Shown: piece after piece, positions 1 through 13,900 of the stretch
Layout of the letters: each line of letters starts with the position of its first letter
How positions within the stretch are numbered: the stretch's first letter is position 1
NCBI GenBank assembly: GCA_013396915.1
Contig: VWZL01006771.1
Span: forward strand, 2,560,653-2,624,652
DNA: 64,000 nucleotides
Direction: 5' to 3'
Source: Stercorarius parasiticus
Lineage: Eukaryota > Chordata > Aves > Charadriiformes > Stercorariidae
Notes under the pieces: generated by a model
The model's database searches: none
Seen by the model: the letters and a program-made list of their open reading frames with translations, nothing else
What the model was told of the DNA's origin: nothing
Program-made: the position numbers and the translations under genes

Positions 1-3000
1 GCCAGATTTATTTCTGCACCCTCCGATGGCTGCTGAGAAGGGACAGGTCTGTGTTGCCAGGCTCCACCGTCCTTCCTTCTGCCCTCTAGTGCCAGACGGA
101 AAAATTAAACGTAAAGAAAGAAGACTGCAATTTGCTTCTCGCAGTGAGCTAGATAAATAGAAGAGGAGGGAGAAAATATTATCTGTAGCTGCGTGCTTTG
201 ATATCCGTTAAGGTAAAACATGCCAGAAAAAGTAATGTCACGGTGCCACTGGAAGGCAGGGTTTGTGGTGCCGTTTGGGAGCCAGCCGTGGGGACGGGGC
301 ACGGTGGCATCGCTCCTGCTGCTGAACGGGGCCTGAGCCTGCCCAAAGCCATGGGTACTCCCAGGGAGGGCCAGGGCTCGCCGCTCTGTGCCGCAGGTCA
401 GGACAGGTGTATATCCATAACCGCCCGAAGACGTGTCTCTCCCAGTCCCGCTGCTTCCTTGAGATTAAAACCCTGACAAAGCTTTGTGCCAAAATATTTA
501 CACTAGGGAAGTGCCTGCTGTTTAACATGTTGAACCTCATTTACTTCACACTTGTTCTTAATCCCTGCCTCTGAGCACCACCTCGTCGGGCTGAGTCAGA
601 CCTGTCACCCTGAGTGCTCTCTTCCAAAAACGCGGTGGGGAAGGCGGCTGCGCCGGGGGAGCCCTCTCAGTGCCGGTGTTCGCTTTTGTGTGCTTCCATA
701 CTTGGCATCTCCCTGCTCACCGAAGGTGCAAGGGAAAAGCCCCGCTGCTATAATTTCGGCAGCTTCTGTAAAACAGGGGAGCTGTCACCTGCACATTCAG
801 CTGCCAAAAGGAGCTGAGAGCTCCAGGACACCCCAGGTGCGAACACCAACAGGAGAAGATGTGAAAGGCAGATAAAGGACTGGCTCAGTCTGACCAACAG
901 GGTTGACTGATACGGCCCCAGGATGATGCTGAGGACCAGGTAAGCCAGTGCATGGGGCTGGGAATCCATTGCTCCAAGGACTGATTGGAGCCGATGCCAA
1001 GCAAGCCTGATGAGGACTAATGTGGCTGAGCCCCCAAATGGACCAGGGGCCTGTGGGAGGACAGGCAGCACTCCCCAAGCCACAGAGCAGTGTTGCACCA
1101 GCCTTGATTCCCACCAGGCTGCAGTTTTGAAGCTCTCTTTTCTTCTATACCCCACTATTTTTCCTCCTGCCTTCCTCTCCTGCCGCTTTGCCTTTCACCT
1201 GGGCCAGCGAGGTGAGACCCTGACCCATCCTGTCCAGCCCAGGGGCCTGGCTGCCACCGATGGCTCCCTCAGAGCTGCCATGGTCACCAACATCATCCCG
1301 AAAGTGCTGTGTCCCCCATGTCTTTTCCCGCCCTCTCCCTTTTCCTTCTCTGTGCACATCTTGCAGTCACAGAGGAAGCAATTAAGAGGAGGGACCAGAA
1401 CCAAGCCTTCCCTCTGTCTTTGTTGCTGACAAAACAAGAGCTTTAAGCCACATCCTCCCTTTGAAAAACCAAGTTGTGATTATGTACGTGTTGCCTAACT
1501 ACTCAATTTCAATTTCAAAATGCTTATTCCTGGTTTTGATCTATTTCTCTTGTGTATCCTGATCAGGATGTTTTGAAACTTGGGCATGAATTTTCCCTTG
1601 TGTTCCCCTCTCGACTCCAAGCCCTGCAAGGTGCCAAGCTGCTCAGTGTCACACAGTGAGAAGTTCAGGTTTAAACTTCTGCTTCTCTCGGGCTGTTTAT
1701 TTGTTCAATTAGTTCCTCACATCCTCCTACAAACAGGACTTCTGCCTGCACAGGGCACGGGCAGTGCAAGGTGCCGGGGAAGCTCTCCAGGGGAGCCGCT
1801 GCCATTTTGAGGTGCCTTTGTCCCCGCCAAAACCAGGCTCCATGGGGGTCTGCAGGTGAGGGGATGCAGGAGAGGACACAGCAGTGCAGCTTCAGCCAGG
1901 ATGCAGGGAGCTGGCCATGACGCTGCTACTGGAGAAAAGATAACAGGACAAACCCTGCTGTTTAGTCAGGGCTCTGCTGAGGTCTTTCCTCCAACATCAA
2001 AATTGGGGTTTCAGGAGGACCCTCATTTTCTCTTCTTTTTCTTCTGCTCCCTACTGTTCTCAGGGACTTACAATCCGACATACACTCTGTGGGAAGAAAC
2101 TACGAAATACGGGAACTTCTCATGGCAGCTGCTTCTGCAGGCTGGTACACGAGGTCACTTCAGGGAAAATAGTGATGCCTTCAAATACCAGCCCCCACAA
2201 GCCATGCTGTAAGCACAGTACATGCTCACCACTCCTTTTTCCAGCTAGTTGTGGGAAGCCCCAGCCTTCTCTTATAGTATCTGGTTCTGGAAATAGTCAC
2301 AATTCCACAGCAAAACGCCAAGACCTGAACTTGCCTGAAAACATGGCACAGGCAAGGTACTGAGGGGTTCTCTGAAGGTTGTGAAACATTGGGAAAAACT
2401 GGAAGAGGACACGGAAAAGCAATCTTGTACAAGCAAGCTTGGATGAAAAAGCTGAGGAAAAGCACTACTGAGGTTCATCTTGGCCCATCAGAGGTTGAAG
2501 CTTACCTTCACTTCAGTTACTGCTGTGCTGCAGGAAAGCGTTACATGCTCTTTGTGAATAAACAGGATAGCATAATCGAAAAGAAGCTTTGTGACATAAC
2601 TTTCTCCTCTTTACGGAAACAGGTCTCAGGTCACATAAAGAATAATACACATACACATGCATGTGTGCTCCTTGTCCTCCTGGGTTCTATTTTCTGCTAT
2701 GTTCTCTTTTGCTTCTCATGTTTGTGTTCACAGAAACTACCCTACAATTGCTGTGTGTAAACAAGTCACCTGTGGAAGCGTTGCCTCTCCAGATAAGCCT
2801 TCCTGTCCCAAGCTGAAGATGCCAGGTGCCCCCAAGCCCCGTGTCATACCCTTTGCTGCTGCACCCTATGGTGAGGTGTTTAAGTGAGCTGCCAGTTAGA
2901 GCTGCAGAGCGGGGACCACACTGCCACAGCCCCTCTTTGCACATGCTGAGAGCACCGAGCGGCCAGTACAGCAGGGACCCGACGTGGCCCGTGGAGGTGG

Positions 3001-6000
3001 CCACCTTCCAGCTCCTCTGGTACCGTCCTTGGTCAGGCCCTGCCTGGGACATCCTCCTCCCTGAGCCTGCCCCAGCTCTGCAGCAAAGATGCTCCCTTCA
3101 TCCATCATGGTTTATGCCAACCTGTGCCAGATGCGTTGAATTAAACCCGCTCTACAGTATGTTGCCGCTGGTGCCGATTTGGGATGAGGCCAAATCTCTG
3201 CTTCCCAGCCTGGCACCCAGAGGAGCTGCCTGCCGCGGGTGCCCTAGTCTCTGAAACTTCGGCAGCGGGGCCTGATGACAGCTCCACGGCTCCTCTGTGT
3301 CCCCTGCCATGCAAAAACATCCCATTCCCCACAGCCTGGTCCCCGGTGACTCAGATGCTTCAGAGGCAGCACAGAGCATCAGCTGGCGCAGAGCAGCACT
3401 GACAGACTCACCGGGGAGAGGAACAGCCGAGGCACAGCCAGAGGCTCCCAATGTGAGACGGCGTTTATTTTTAGAGTGCCGTAGCGCTGAGGATATGGCA
3501 TGAGCTGCTTCCCTCTCGTCACTCTGACGCCATCACCCGCCGCCCACGCGCCCGCTAAGTGGGTTATCGCAGCCCATCAGGCTCCCAGGGAGAGGGGGAG
3601 AAAGCAGAAAGGTCACTTCTCTCTCTGCACCAATAAACAGCGGAGTACATTCAGCGCTGTGGTATTTATTAATGGACTTTGGTTTACAGTCCTGAAGGTG
3701 TCTTGCACAAGACATCGTCTCTCCTGCCCACTCAGAGCTCCGGGACCAGCTATAAGTCACCGTCTTCCCAAATCCATGACAAATCCCAGAGCTACAGCAT
3801 TTACAGAGGGCTTTCCTGTCTCAGCTGATAAGCTACTTTCTGTACCCTTGATTTTTCCCTGACCTGCCAATATCCTTTCCTCTCTGCTAGACATCGCTAA
3901 AATGACTGTGATCCCAGCTACCATCCCTCTTCTCAGCTGCCTTCTCTGTCACTTTAATTTTCCCATCTGACGTCAAAATTCACACTTGCCTGAGGTGTTT
4001 TTGTATCCTTTGTGCCGTGGTATTTAAAGGGACTCCCAACTGATGTTATCCTCATCTAACACAGGGGAGCAGTGCAAACTCCCCACCCTCCATGCCAGCA
4101 AGAGATGAGCAACATGCACAACACAGCAGAGACCACCCCAGCCCTTTGCACCTCAGGGTCACGCTTTCCCCTCCTTTCCTATTTTTCCTTCAGTTATAGT
4201 CAATTTACCGATCCACAGACCTCGCTCCTCCCCAGTCGCCGTCCTGCGCGTCCTCCCAGCGCAGAGCTCCTCGCTGGGAAGTTTCAGCCCGTTCTGTTGC
4301 ACTTTTCTTGCACATTTTCCTTCCTCCAACTCGCTTTTTAAAATTTCTGGCACCAACAAGGCGCTCGCTGAAGTAGCACCTCTCTGCTCTTCATCTGCCT
4401 CACCATCTGCTGGGGAGCGCACGGGGCAGGGGGTGTTTCTGCAGAGATTTGCAGACCAAACGCCAGAAGGAACCAGCGTGGTCTAGATCAGCTGCATAAG
4501 AAATGCCGTAGACAACCAGGCAGCAGATCCCACAGCGAGTCCTTCACCACGCAGTGCGCTATCCCTAACCAACGACGACCCAGCCTTCCCGCCTTTTTTT
4601 TTTTTTATAATGGCATTAATTAAAATTTTTTTTGTACTATGAAAGTACGTAAGTTTGCAGGGAGAGGGCAGCTAAGGTTTGGAAACTTTAATGACTAGAT
4701 TTGGGAACATTGTAAAGTCTCAGGAGAGCAGCAGTTTATTCAGGTACGTGTACACACAGACCTAGCATTTTAAGCTTGCACAGTTTAATTAGAAAATTAT
4801 TCTATCCCATAAAACATGTTGAAATTCCTAAATGTTTTGTTCCAGCGAATAATGATACTCGTCTTCTCAGGGAGAGCTACAACGGCCAGGAGCAGGTGCT
4901 GTGCTGAAGCGAATCCCTTGCATAGACCCAAAGCAGAGTAACGGGAACCTCGTGCCAGCCCAAGCACTGTTGGGAGAAGCCCTACCAATACCCCTTCCAG
5001 CAGGAACGGATGCCACCTTGCCATCCAGCCCATGGCTCACAAGCCCTTCATGCCCCGTGACTCAGGTCACCCCAGAGAGCTCTGGGCAGCTGCGCACCCA
5101 TAAGCGCAGCCCCAGCTTTGCTCCCCGCCACCAAAAAGCTGCTGTGTCAGCTCAGCCAACCTGGAAACATCATCACCCTTCCTTAGCCTCAGGAGGCTGG
5201 AGAACCTAAAAAACCTTAACCTAGATGGAACTCTGCTGTGCTCCATTCCTAGCCAAGGGGGACACGACAACACAGGGGTGTTTGCTCAATCCTAGCTCTG
5301 ATAGATGCCCTACATGTCTCCACTTTAATCCTGCCTTCCAGTAACAGTGCCAGACACAGGGAAGACTAAAGCCCCCTCACCCCACAGCCATAACCTGCAG
5401 ACTCTCATTTGGCCCCGACAATAAGCTAGCTCATACTAGCTCAAGTCAGATGCCCCAGCAAGTCTCCCTGAAAGCCTAATTATAGCCCAGACCACCAAAA
5501 ATAACATCAGCCTGCAGAGGTCTGGAAATTCCCTCTTCGGTGCCAGAAAATATCCAAAGCTGAAGCCCAGCAGCACGGGTCTAACCTCTGCTCCAGAGCC
5601 TGAGGCGGGGCTGGGGGTGGCAGGGATTTAATCAGCCAGTCGTCTCCCTGCATAAAGGGCAAGAGAAGCAAATAGATGCAAACCCATTAAAAACGTGCAT
5701 GAAAGTATTGATTTTCTTTGTATTTGTAAAAACAGTCTTGTAGTGGAAGAATTGATGCTACCTTCTTAATAAATAAATAAATAAATAAATAAAGATCACT
5801 AAATCTATCCCAATAGAGGCAAAGTCTCTTTAACAAAAGACAGTGTGATACATGCTGTTCGGTTAGATATCTACACACGAGAATGTGCTGCAGGCATTGC
5901 TGTGAAGAGCTTCACAAAATGACTTTTTGTATCACTGACGACAAAGGGCTTCAGCACCTCTCTGGGTAGAAGCTGACGTCTCGTGGATAGTTCACTTGGG

Positions 6001-7924
6001 CCTCCCACGGAGAAGGACACGGAGAAGCAACACGTAGAGCTCTACACTGGAAGCCAGTGGGAGAAGGCTGGTGTGCCAGGCTGCCATGCAATTTATGTCC
6101 CAGAATATTTGTGTAATTGGACAATGTCTCCAATACTGTAAAATATAGAAAGGATCCTACAAACCTTTATCTGCAGATTTCTTGCTTAGTAAAAAACACA
6201 TTGTCCATGGTCAAAGAGAATTGACACTGATAATTTAGTATTTAGCGCCACATTTACTAATTTTAAGAATCAATACACTCTAAATAGCATGGCCATTTGC
6301 TAGCTCTGGCAAATCCCTTTTTTTTTTTTTTTTTAAAGGATGGACTTAAGTAAAAGCAGAGTGGTTGAGAGACACTTAGTTGATTTAGCGACATTGGTGG
6401 CTATTTCTTTTGTAAGACGCTCTCCTAAAAGGATGCTCTTTTCTCTCTTTTCTCTCCAGACCTCTGGGCTTAGACTCACAGTTACCACCAGGGAACAGGC
6501 AATGCGCAGTAATGGACCCCACGTGTGCTCTTTGTCTCTATCAAAGACGAGCTTATTTGAGTTAGCTCAGCCTTCTTTCGTACAGTCGCAGACCAGTGCT
6601 ATGAGCAAGAAACAGCAGATGCGTCCAGATGATTTCCTTTGAACAGAGCAGCTGAGCCACATCCAAATGACTAAGTTCAGATAAATTGAGTCATCAGATG
6701 CCCACTTAAGACAAATTAGTTTAGAATGGCCACGCTGCATTTGTCAATGGTTTAATGCACTAGAAGTGTATTTGTAAGACAGGGCTAATTTCCTAGTCCT
6801 TGAAGAAGAACACTTTGAGAAAGCAACTGCTCTGTCTAGCAAAGTTTTCTCAGATGCAGTCAAAAAGGCATTCGGAGCATTGGTTTACTACAATACATCT
6901 TTGGCCAAGAGTCACTCTTAAGATTGAAGAGATATGGTCTTTGGTTTTTATAATACGTAGAGCTGAAATAAGTGCCAAAACACTGAAGACATCATAAATC
7001 CTGTTGTACAAGTTCTCTGCTGCTTCACTTTGACCAGGTTAAATAACAGCTGAGATGCAAATCAGCACTGCTACTACATTATTTTTTATGAACTGGATTT
7101 TAAAATTCCCACAGGGAATGATCCTCTTACTTCAGTGTCAGCAAAGCATCTCACTTGAGCCAGTTCTGTCTGGGAGAAACATTAAAAAAAAAAAGCACTC
7201 TTTTTTGCGCCAGCAGGGACAGGCTGGTGGGGCAGTAGGTCAGCACGACTGGCCGGTGTGTCCAACCTCCCTCCATCGCTGGCCATGGGTGCTGCTCCTG
7301 CTGGCACACAGGGGTGTGCTGTGTATTGAAAACCTCCTCGCAGCACGAGGAGCAAAAAGCCTTATTCTTCAGGACTGTAATTTTCCTCAGTTTTTCCCTG
7401 TCTATCCTTTCCTTTGCCCCTACTTGTGCCTGGTTCAGGCCCTTCCCTGTGTCCCAGAGGAGTGGGGAGAAGAGCCAGGGTGGCTGTCTCAGAGGAGGGG
7501 GCTGGGAGCAGGGTAAAGACAGGACAACACTGGACTAGATTGTTTGGGAAGGTAGTTTCCATTGTAGAAACAAAAGAAACATAAATAATCTGTGTGGCAT
7601 GGAGCGAAGAAAAGCAAGACAACAGACTCATTTCCTGAAGGCCCTTCTAGACTTTTTTTTCCCCTGTTACGCTGAGATGGCAAGCCATACTTTCAAAAAT
7701 TTACTGTCTCATAATAGCAGCCAGTGGGTACAAGAAAAAACCCAGACAAGTACTCATCAGCTCGGAGAAGCGGTGATCAGGGTTATGAGCAGCCATTGTG
7801 ACTCACTTGAGACTTTGTCAAGTGTTACACAACCTCTTAAAAGAAGCGGACTTCAGAAATTCTCTAAGCCTCCAGTTATGCAAAGGCAAAAGATAACTAG
7901 AATTATTCTCCTTGGTGTGGAACA
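1..7924. other. Intergenic region, no gene found
   Basis: GC-rich over the first 5.7 kb, then AT-rich. Open frames are short, overlapping and unrecognisable. Apart from the AAAT repeat and poly-T runs (for example near 6,319) I see nothing supportable. In mammals the next gene on this side is DIP2C, so this may be the DIP2C-LARP4B spacer. Confidence 0.6.
5768..5793. repeat. (AAAT)n microsatellite
   Basis: Perfect 4-base repeat of aataaataaa type, about 6.5 units, in the intergenic region. Confidence 0.95.
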
Positions 7925-8425
7925 GTGCTGGAAGGTAGACTGCAGCTAGAGTATTGGGTCCAGTTTTGGGCCCCTGATAAAAGAAAAACATCAGCAAGCT
8001 GGAGGCGGTTCAAACTGGAGCCAGTTCAGAAGAGATCTCCAAGGTGGTTGGGGCTGGAGTGCTCACCTTGGGCAGAGAGACTTGAGGAAGGTGGGCCTGG
8101 TCAGGCTGGAGATGGGATGCTTTTGGGGAAACTTACCTGCAGCCTCCCCATACCTGTGCAGAGCCATCACGGGAACAGAGCTGGGCTCTGTACAGCAGGG
8201 CAGAGGGAGGATAAGGGAACAGGCACAAGAATTTAAGGAAAAACTCCTTCCCCATAAGGACAGTCAAACATTGGAGCACATTGCCCAGAGAGGTTATGAG
8301 GTCGCCATCCTTGGAGGTTTTCAAGACCCAACTGGATAATGCCCTGAGAAACCTGCTCTGGTCCTCCTTTGAGCAATACATTGGACCAAAGACCTCATGA
8401 GATCCCTCCAGACCAGAATTACTCT
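7925..8425 (+). mobile_element. CR1 LINE 3' fragment
   Basis: The stretch shows diverged CR1 wording in plus orientation: gtattgggtccagttttgggcccc, later gagcacattgcccagagagg and ggttttcaagacccaactgg. It is a 5'-truncated, mutated copy without an intact reverse transcriptase. Confidence 0.85.
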
Positions 8426-10135
8426 GAATCCGCATCTAGGAAAAGATTTAATAGCAAACCCAAAAACATGCTGCGAGTTGGAGCCACTTCCAAACAAAGA
8501 CTACCAATTAACTGTCATTCAGGCCACTAAAAATGTGCTGTCTATTTTTATATTAATAAAGGATTGTATCTCTTGGCTGTTTTCATGTATGAAATTGGGT
8601 TCACAGATCAAGACATCCAGCCACAGGTGTCTATACAAGCTGTGTATATGCGTGTCCTCATATTTCAGTGGAGCCTGAAGAGCTCCTCAAGCTGATCAAG
8701 ATGCAGGGTCAAAATTCAGCCGATCGAGATGCAGACGAACAGCTCTCTGGGCTCCATTGCCTATTGATCCTCCACGGACCAAGCAGACAATTCAATCTGC
8801 AAGCTGAGTCCAAACCACTGCCTAATAGTTTATAACTTAATTTCTGCATATTATATACACATTCTTTGCTCTTTTACGCTGCATTAGCAGACAGCCGCGT
8901 AACACAATGTCCCATTTAACTGCTTACAAGGCAATTCTAGTGTCATTTGCTTGGGAGTTTTTACCATGCTGTGCTGAGCTCAGTCTGACTTGGAAGCTGT
9001 GGGTGAGGGATGGGAAGACATTGTAAGAAGCAGAGGAGACCAACAAAACTTTTTATACATCTCAATGGAGAAGTGTCTTGCAGTCATGGTGCGCATGTCT
9101 CCATAGAGCCTGAGAAGCCTCCACAATCACCTGCCTAAGCCTGCCCTTCTCTCCCCGGTGCAAAGCACATCATTTCCCCCGCACTCTGCTTTGTTTCTGT
9201 TCACTAGACAGTACATTTTATTTATGTTTAAACCATCAGTTCTTACAGAAATGGAATCAAGCCAGAAAACATTTAGATGTCCCTAGAACTACTGCCAACC
9301 ACCTGAAGGTGGTTTTGGAGCACACCGTTTAGTTGCTGAATCACCAGGATTGCCCATGGCCCAAGGACCCACACAAAAATGTGTCCTGACTCAGGACACG
9401 CTCGGAGAACTTGGAAGGCACATGGAGATCCCCATCTGCGTGCAGGCATCACATCACATCACACTAGCAAGACTCTATGACTGCTCGCTATCTATTTGCT
9501 AGTGACAGTGGCAGGTCCCATGTGCTGCCATAAACCACCAGCACCTTGTGTCAGCCCTTGGCCCTACCTACGCAGGGCATTGCTTTATGTTACCTTTGTT
9601 CCTGAAAGGGCAATAATGGCAAACATTGGAAAATGGTCAATTGTCAGAATTTGGACTAGTTACCCAAGTAACTCAGCTTCCATTTCTCACATGCAAGTGG
9701 AACAGCTAGATGGAAATTTTGGGGAAATATTATTGGAAAGTGTTACCATTTCCTATAGAAAATTAAGTTCTTATTTAAATTTAGTCATTCAACTTAGATG
9801 CTTTAAAACAAGCTATTTAATAATACGTTCTTTAGAAGATTTCACCTTTATCATACACCTGTTGGTGGCTTTGAAACACAGTTATTAAAATGCATCAAAT
9901 ATGAACTGTTATTTCACAACATAGCAGGAAAAAACCCACAACCCATGTTGAAAACTTTGCTGATAAGCCAGAGCGAAGGAGCCAAACTCCATCTCTGAAG
10001 GGCTCTGCATGAAGAACTAACAGTGGCTCTCACCGGGGATTAGATTAATCAACGAGCAATATGATCTGAATTTTTCTATCAATAACTAAGTCAGAGTAAG
10101 ACTATTTCCCTTCCCACCTAGCAGCTGGGTCACAA
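8426..10135. other. Intergenic region, nothing recognised
   Basis: No coding frame with family likeness. The 130-codon frame at 9,496-9,888 has no recognisable domain. Confidence 0.6.
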
Positions 10136-10985
10136 AATCCCAGGCCGGTTGAGGTTGGGAGGCACCTCTGGAGATCACCCAGCCTGAACCCCTGCTCAAA
10201 GCACGGGCAGACAGAGCAGGCGGATCAGGGCTGTGACTAGTGAGAATTTGAGTATTTCCGTGGATGGAGACCCTACAACCTCTCTAGACAACCTGCACCA
10301 GTGTTTGATCACCCTTAGAGCAAAAAAGAGGTACTGCCTGAACAGTATACCCTGTTTCAGTTTGTGCGTGCTGTCTCTTGTCCTGTCACTGGGTACCACT
10401 GGGAAGAGTCTGTCTCCGTCGTCTTCACTCCCCCCAACAGGTATTTGTACGCATGGGTAAGATCTCCCTGAGTTGTCTCTTCTCCAGGTTGAACAGTCCC
10501 AGCTCTCGCAGATTCTCCTTCTATGACAGATGCTCCAAATCCCTTAATCATCTTCACAGCCCTTCACTGGACTCACTCCAGTATGTCCATGACATTTTTT
10601 GTACTGGGGAGCCCAACGCAGGACCCAGCACCCCAGGTGTGGCCTCACCAGTGCTGAGCAGAGGGGAAGGATCACCTCCCTCACCCTGTTGGCAACGTTT
10701 CTCTAGTACTGCCCAGGATGCTGTTGGCCTTCTGCACTGTACGGGCACACTGCTGGCTCATGTCCAACGTGTCATCCACCTGGACCCCCCCAGGTCCCTT
10801 TCTGCAAAGCTGCTTTCCAGCTGGGCACCCCCCGGGTGGATGGGGTTATTCCTCACCAGGTGCAGGACTTCACATGTCCCTTTGTTGAACTTTGTAAGAT
10901 TTCTGCTGGCCCATTTCTCCAGCCTGTCAAGATCACCAGGTCTACAACATTCAGGTCACCAAAACGAATCTTTGCTGTGTCATGG
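10136..10985 (-). mobile_element. CR1 LINE fragment, inverted
   Basis: Read on the plus strand it starts with the reverse of the CR1 tail (gaggttgggaggcacctctg) and continues with cttctccaggttgaacagtcccag, actcactccag, ccaggtgtggcctcac and caggtgcaggacttcacatg. This is CR1 in minus orientation. The open frame at 10,378-10,995 on the other strand is an artefact of this element. Confidence 0.92.
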
Positions 10986-13900
10986 CCAGCAATAAAATAG
11001 ATAAACCCCAGCAGTGTCTCCTACACCTTCTCCTACAGTTGAAGAGCAACCCTCAATAGAAACTACAGCTTGAAGTTACAGGAAAAAGGGCTACAACACC
11101 TGCTTTCAGACAAATCTATATCATTTGATGTAGAAACAAATTAGAGCCTTTTCACACCAAAACAGTGCTAAAGTCTGCTGCGTCCTGGGACGTCAGAACC
11201 ACTGAAACAGCAGCACCTGCTACAACTGAATGGTGAAACACATGGTGCGCTGTCTGCGTGATGTGCTAAGCCCAGCTCTGCTGCACTTCCCTACCTTCCC
11301 ATTCTGGAACCACTTGTGGTACCTATATCCCCTTTTCCACGTCAGAACTAAAGAACAGTTCCACAAAGCATCTCCTGGTTTGTTTTTTTTTTTATTTTCA
11401 AGCTCAATGTACATTAAACCTGGCATCTAACTTTCATGTATCCAACCCAGTGCAGCTGCCTTCAGATTTTCTGGTCTGGGATGAAAGCACACATCAGTAC
11501 ACAGGACGGCAGCCAGCACAGCTGAGCTTAGGTCTCCATGGGAAGAGCTAATTCAAACGAGAAGTAAAATACAAAGGTTTATCTGAAACAGGATTTGCTA
11601 CCAAGGAAGCATTTGATTGCCAGTCCAAGCAATCAAATCCCCTGAGAAAATCCCTCTAGTAAATCGGTCACTTCAGGGTCTACTGTCTGAATCAACAGGT
11701 CTCTCCAGCACTTATTTGCCATAGCTTCGAGGCAGGCATCTTCCCCCAGTGCCACCATGAGTCACAGTAGAGAAGATGGAGCTAGTGTTTGCCAGTATGT
11801 AGGAAGGACATAGATTCCAGCAAACATAGAAATGAAGAACTTAGTATCAGACAGACACCATAAACCCAGCAATAGCTATAAATATTCAAAGATAGAGCAT
11901 ACATTTTTGAATGTATTGTTTACATTATAGTTTGGGAATGTGGAGCCTAAGAATTAACACGTATCAAGATAATCCCCCTGTGAGTACCAAATTTGCTTTA
12001 ACAAGCAGGACAAAAAAAATAAAACTCCAGCAAACTGAAACGTTTCAAAATGCTGAGCCTATTTAATTCTGAAAACAGGTGTAATTCTTAGGAGCAGGGA
12101 TCAACAACTGCCATATTCTGCAAGTGATGCAGCTCTCGGGATTGACTGCCCTGAATCGCTAGAAAGGAGAAGGAGAATATACCAGGAGAGGGAAAATCTT
12201 ACACGTTCTATTTCTGTAGGGAAACAAGATAGACATCACATTCCTCCTTGAGGAGGAGCAAGAGACTGCATAGGCAAGGTCAGCCGCGGACACCGTGGAT
12301 CCTAGAGAAGTGCCATTTAGGAAACAGGCCTCTTCCCCTGGAGAACCTATTTAACTGCCCATCTCCAGACCTCTGTTCCCCCCACACAGCGTGTCCGGCT
12401 GCCCTCCCATCCCAGCAAGGCCTGCAGCTCTCTCCCACACTGCTCCACTCTGCTGCATGCTGACATCCTAAGCCCACGCTAAATAAGTTGAAGACGGAGA
12501 CAAAAAAGCAAAGGTTTCTCACGTGTGCTACAGCTTATGACCTGTAGTTCCTGAAAAATGCTCCCAGCCTTGGAGATGAGAGTCAGGTAGGTTAGACCTG
12601 CTGAACCTCACTTGTTCTGCCTGGGCTGGCATCTCAAGCTGCACGGAGAACATACATTCATACAACTTTGGCTCCATTTTTGGAAGCCATTAGAGACATT
12701 TCATTAGCTATCAGTAATTCCATCCATGTAGATTTCGTAGATCTTTCCAGTTCTGGTGTGTTTTACAACTCTAAATTCATCCATTTATTCCTCCTTCCTC
12801 AGAGCATCCTTAGCCATGGTAGATTTACTACTCTGCAGACACCGCCTGCCTACAGTAAATGGGATGTAAAGCTATCAGACTGCAGGAAGGTTTCCGCACC
12901 GTACGTGCGTAACGCAAGCACACAAAGCAATCTGCTCTTCAAACTGATGAGAATTTAAGAGAGATTAGGGAGCGATTTTATCTTAGACACCCTTCCCCCA
13001 GCACAGACACATTTTGCCCTCCATTTGGCAAAACTGAACTGCTCCCAAAACCAGCTGTGACAAGACGATACACAAAGACTTCCGACAGTCTATCACCATG
13101 AGACAGATTTAAGGTTTAGCTCATCTACGTCTCATACATAAGAATAACAAAAAGACTAAAGCAAAACCCAGACCCTTTCTCCTCCCTTCTTCTCCTCATT
13201 GCGAAAATATGGGTCAAACGCGACCGAGCTTGATGGGTTGAGCCATGTTCACCCAAGCAAGCAAGGCTACAATTTAAGCCAAGACCTTCTACCTTCCATT
13301 CGTCATAAGCTAACTGTACAAATACTCAGTTTGCTTCAGCTGATGTAAGACACCAGGACCATTACCACCCCAGTCCCCTCTGGGCACTAACAGTGTATTC
13401 CTGTCCTTTCCTCCATTCTGATGGCAATACAACAGCTTCTGACCTATTGCAAAACCCCCTTTGTCAGTTACTCTTCAGACAGGCCAGCATGGGGATGTGA
13501 GGGAGATGATGGAAATGTCACAGCTCCTGCAGACCAGCCTCTTCACGGCATTTTTGTGCTTATTTGGTATAAGTTTAGTAACAGTATTCCATGCACGACC
13601 TCAATAGGAGCAAACTTCTGCTTGATCAACTTAAGTTGAATATTGAATTATATGAAGGATGTATATCCATGCTGGGAGTGGATGTTGCAAGTAACTGATC
13701 TACTGTAACTGGGTGGCAGCATGGCTCTATACTGCTACACAACTCATTCTCTCAAGTGCAGAGATGAAGTAGGTAACGTTACCTCCACCTGTAATCCAGA
13801 AAAATTTGAAATTCAATCAATTCCCTTAAGCGGTTGCACTCACAAAAGCCCAGCCATGACAATCAACAGAAGGTTTTAACTTCCAGTGGTTTGTGAAGTA

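Noticed and set aside
1010..1429. 139-codon frame in the GC-rich left end
   Set aside because: GC-rich DNA keeps frames open by chance; overlapping frames on both strands are similar in length and none is recognisable.
9496..9888. 130-codon plus-strand frame
   Set aside because: No start context, domain or repeat structure of note; consistent with chance.
10378..10995. 205-codon open frame on the plus strand
   Set aside because: It lies wholly in an inverted CR1 element and reads its antisense strand; no cellular protein likeness.
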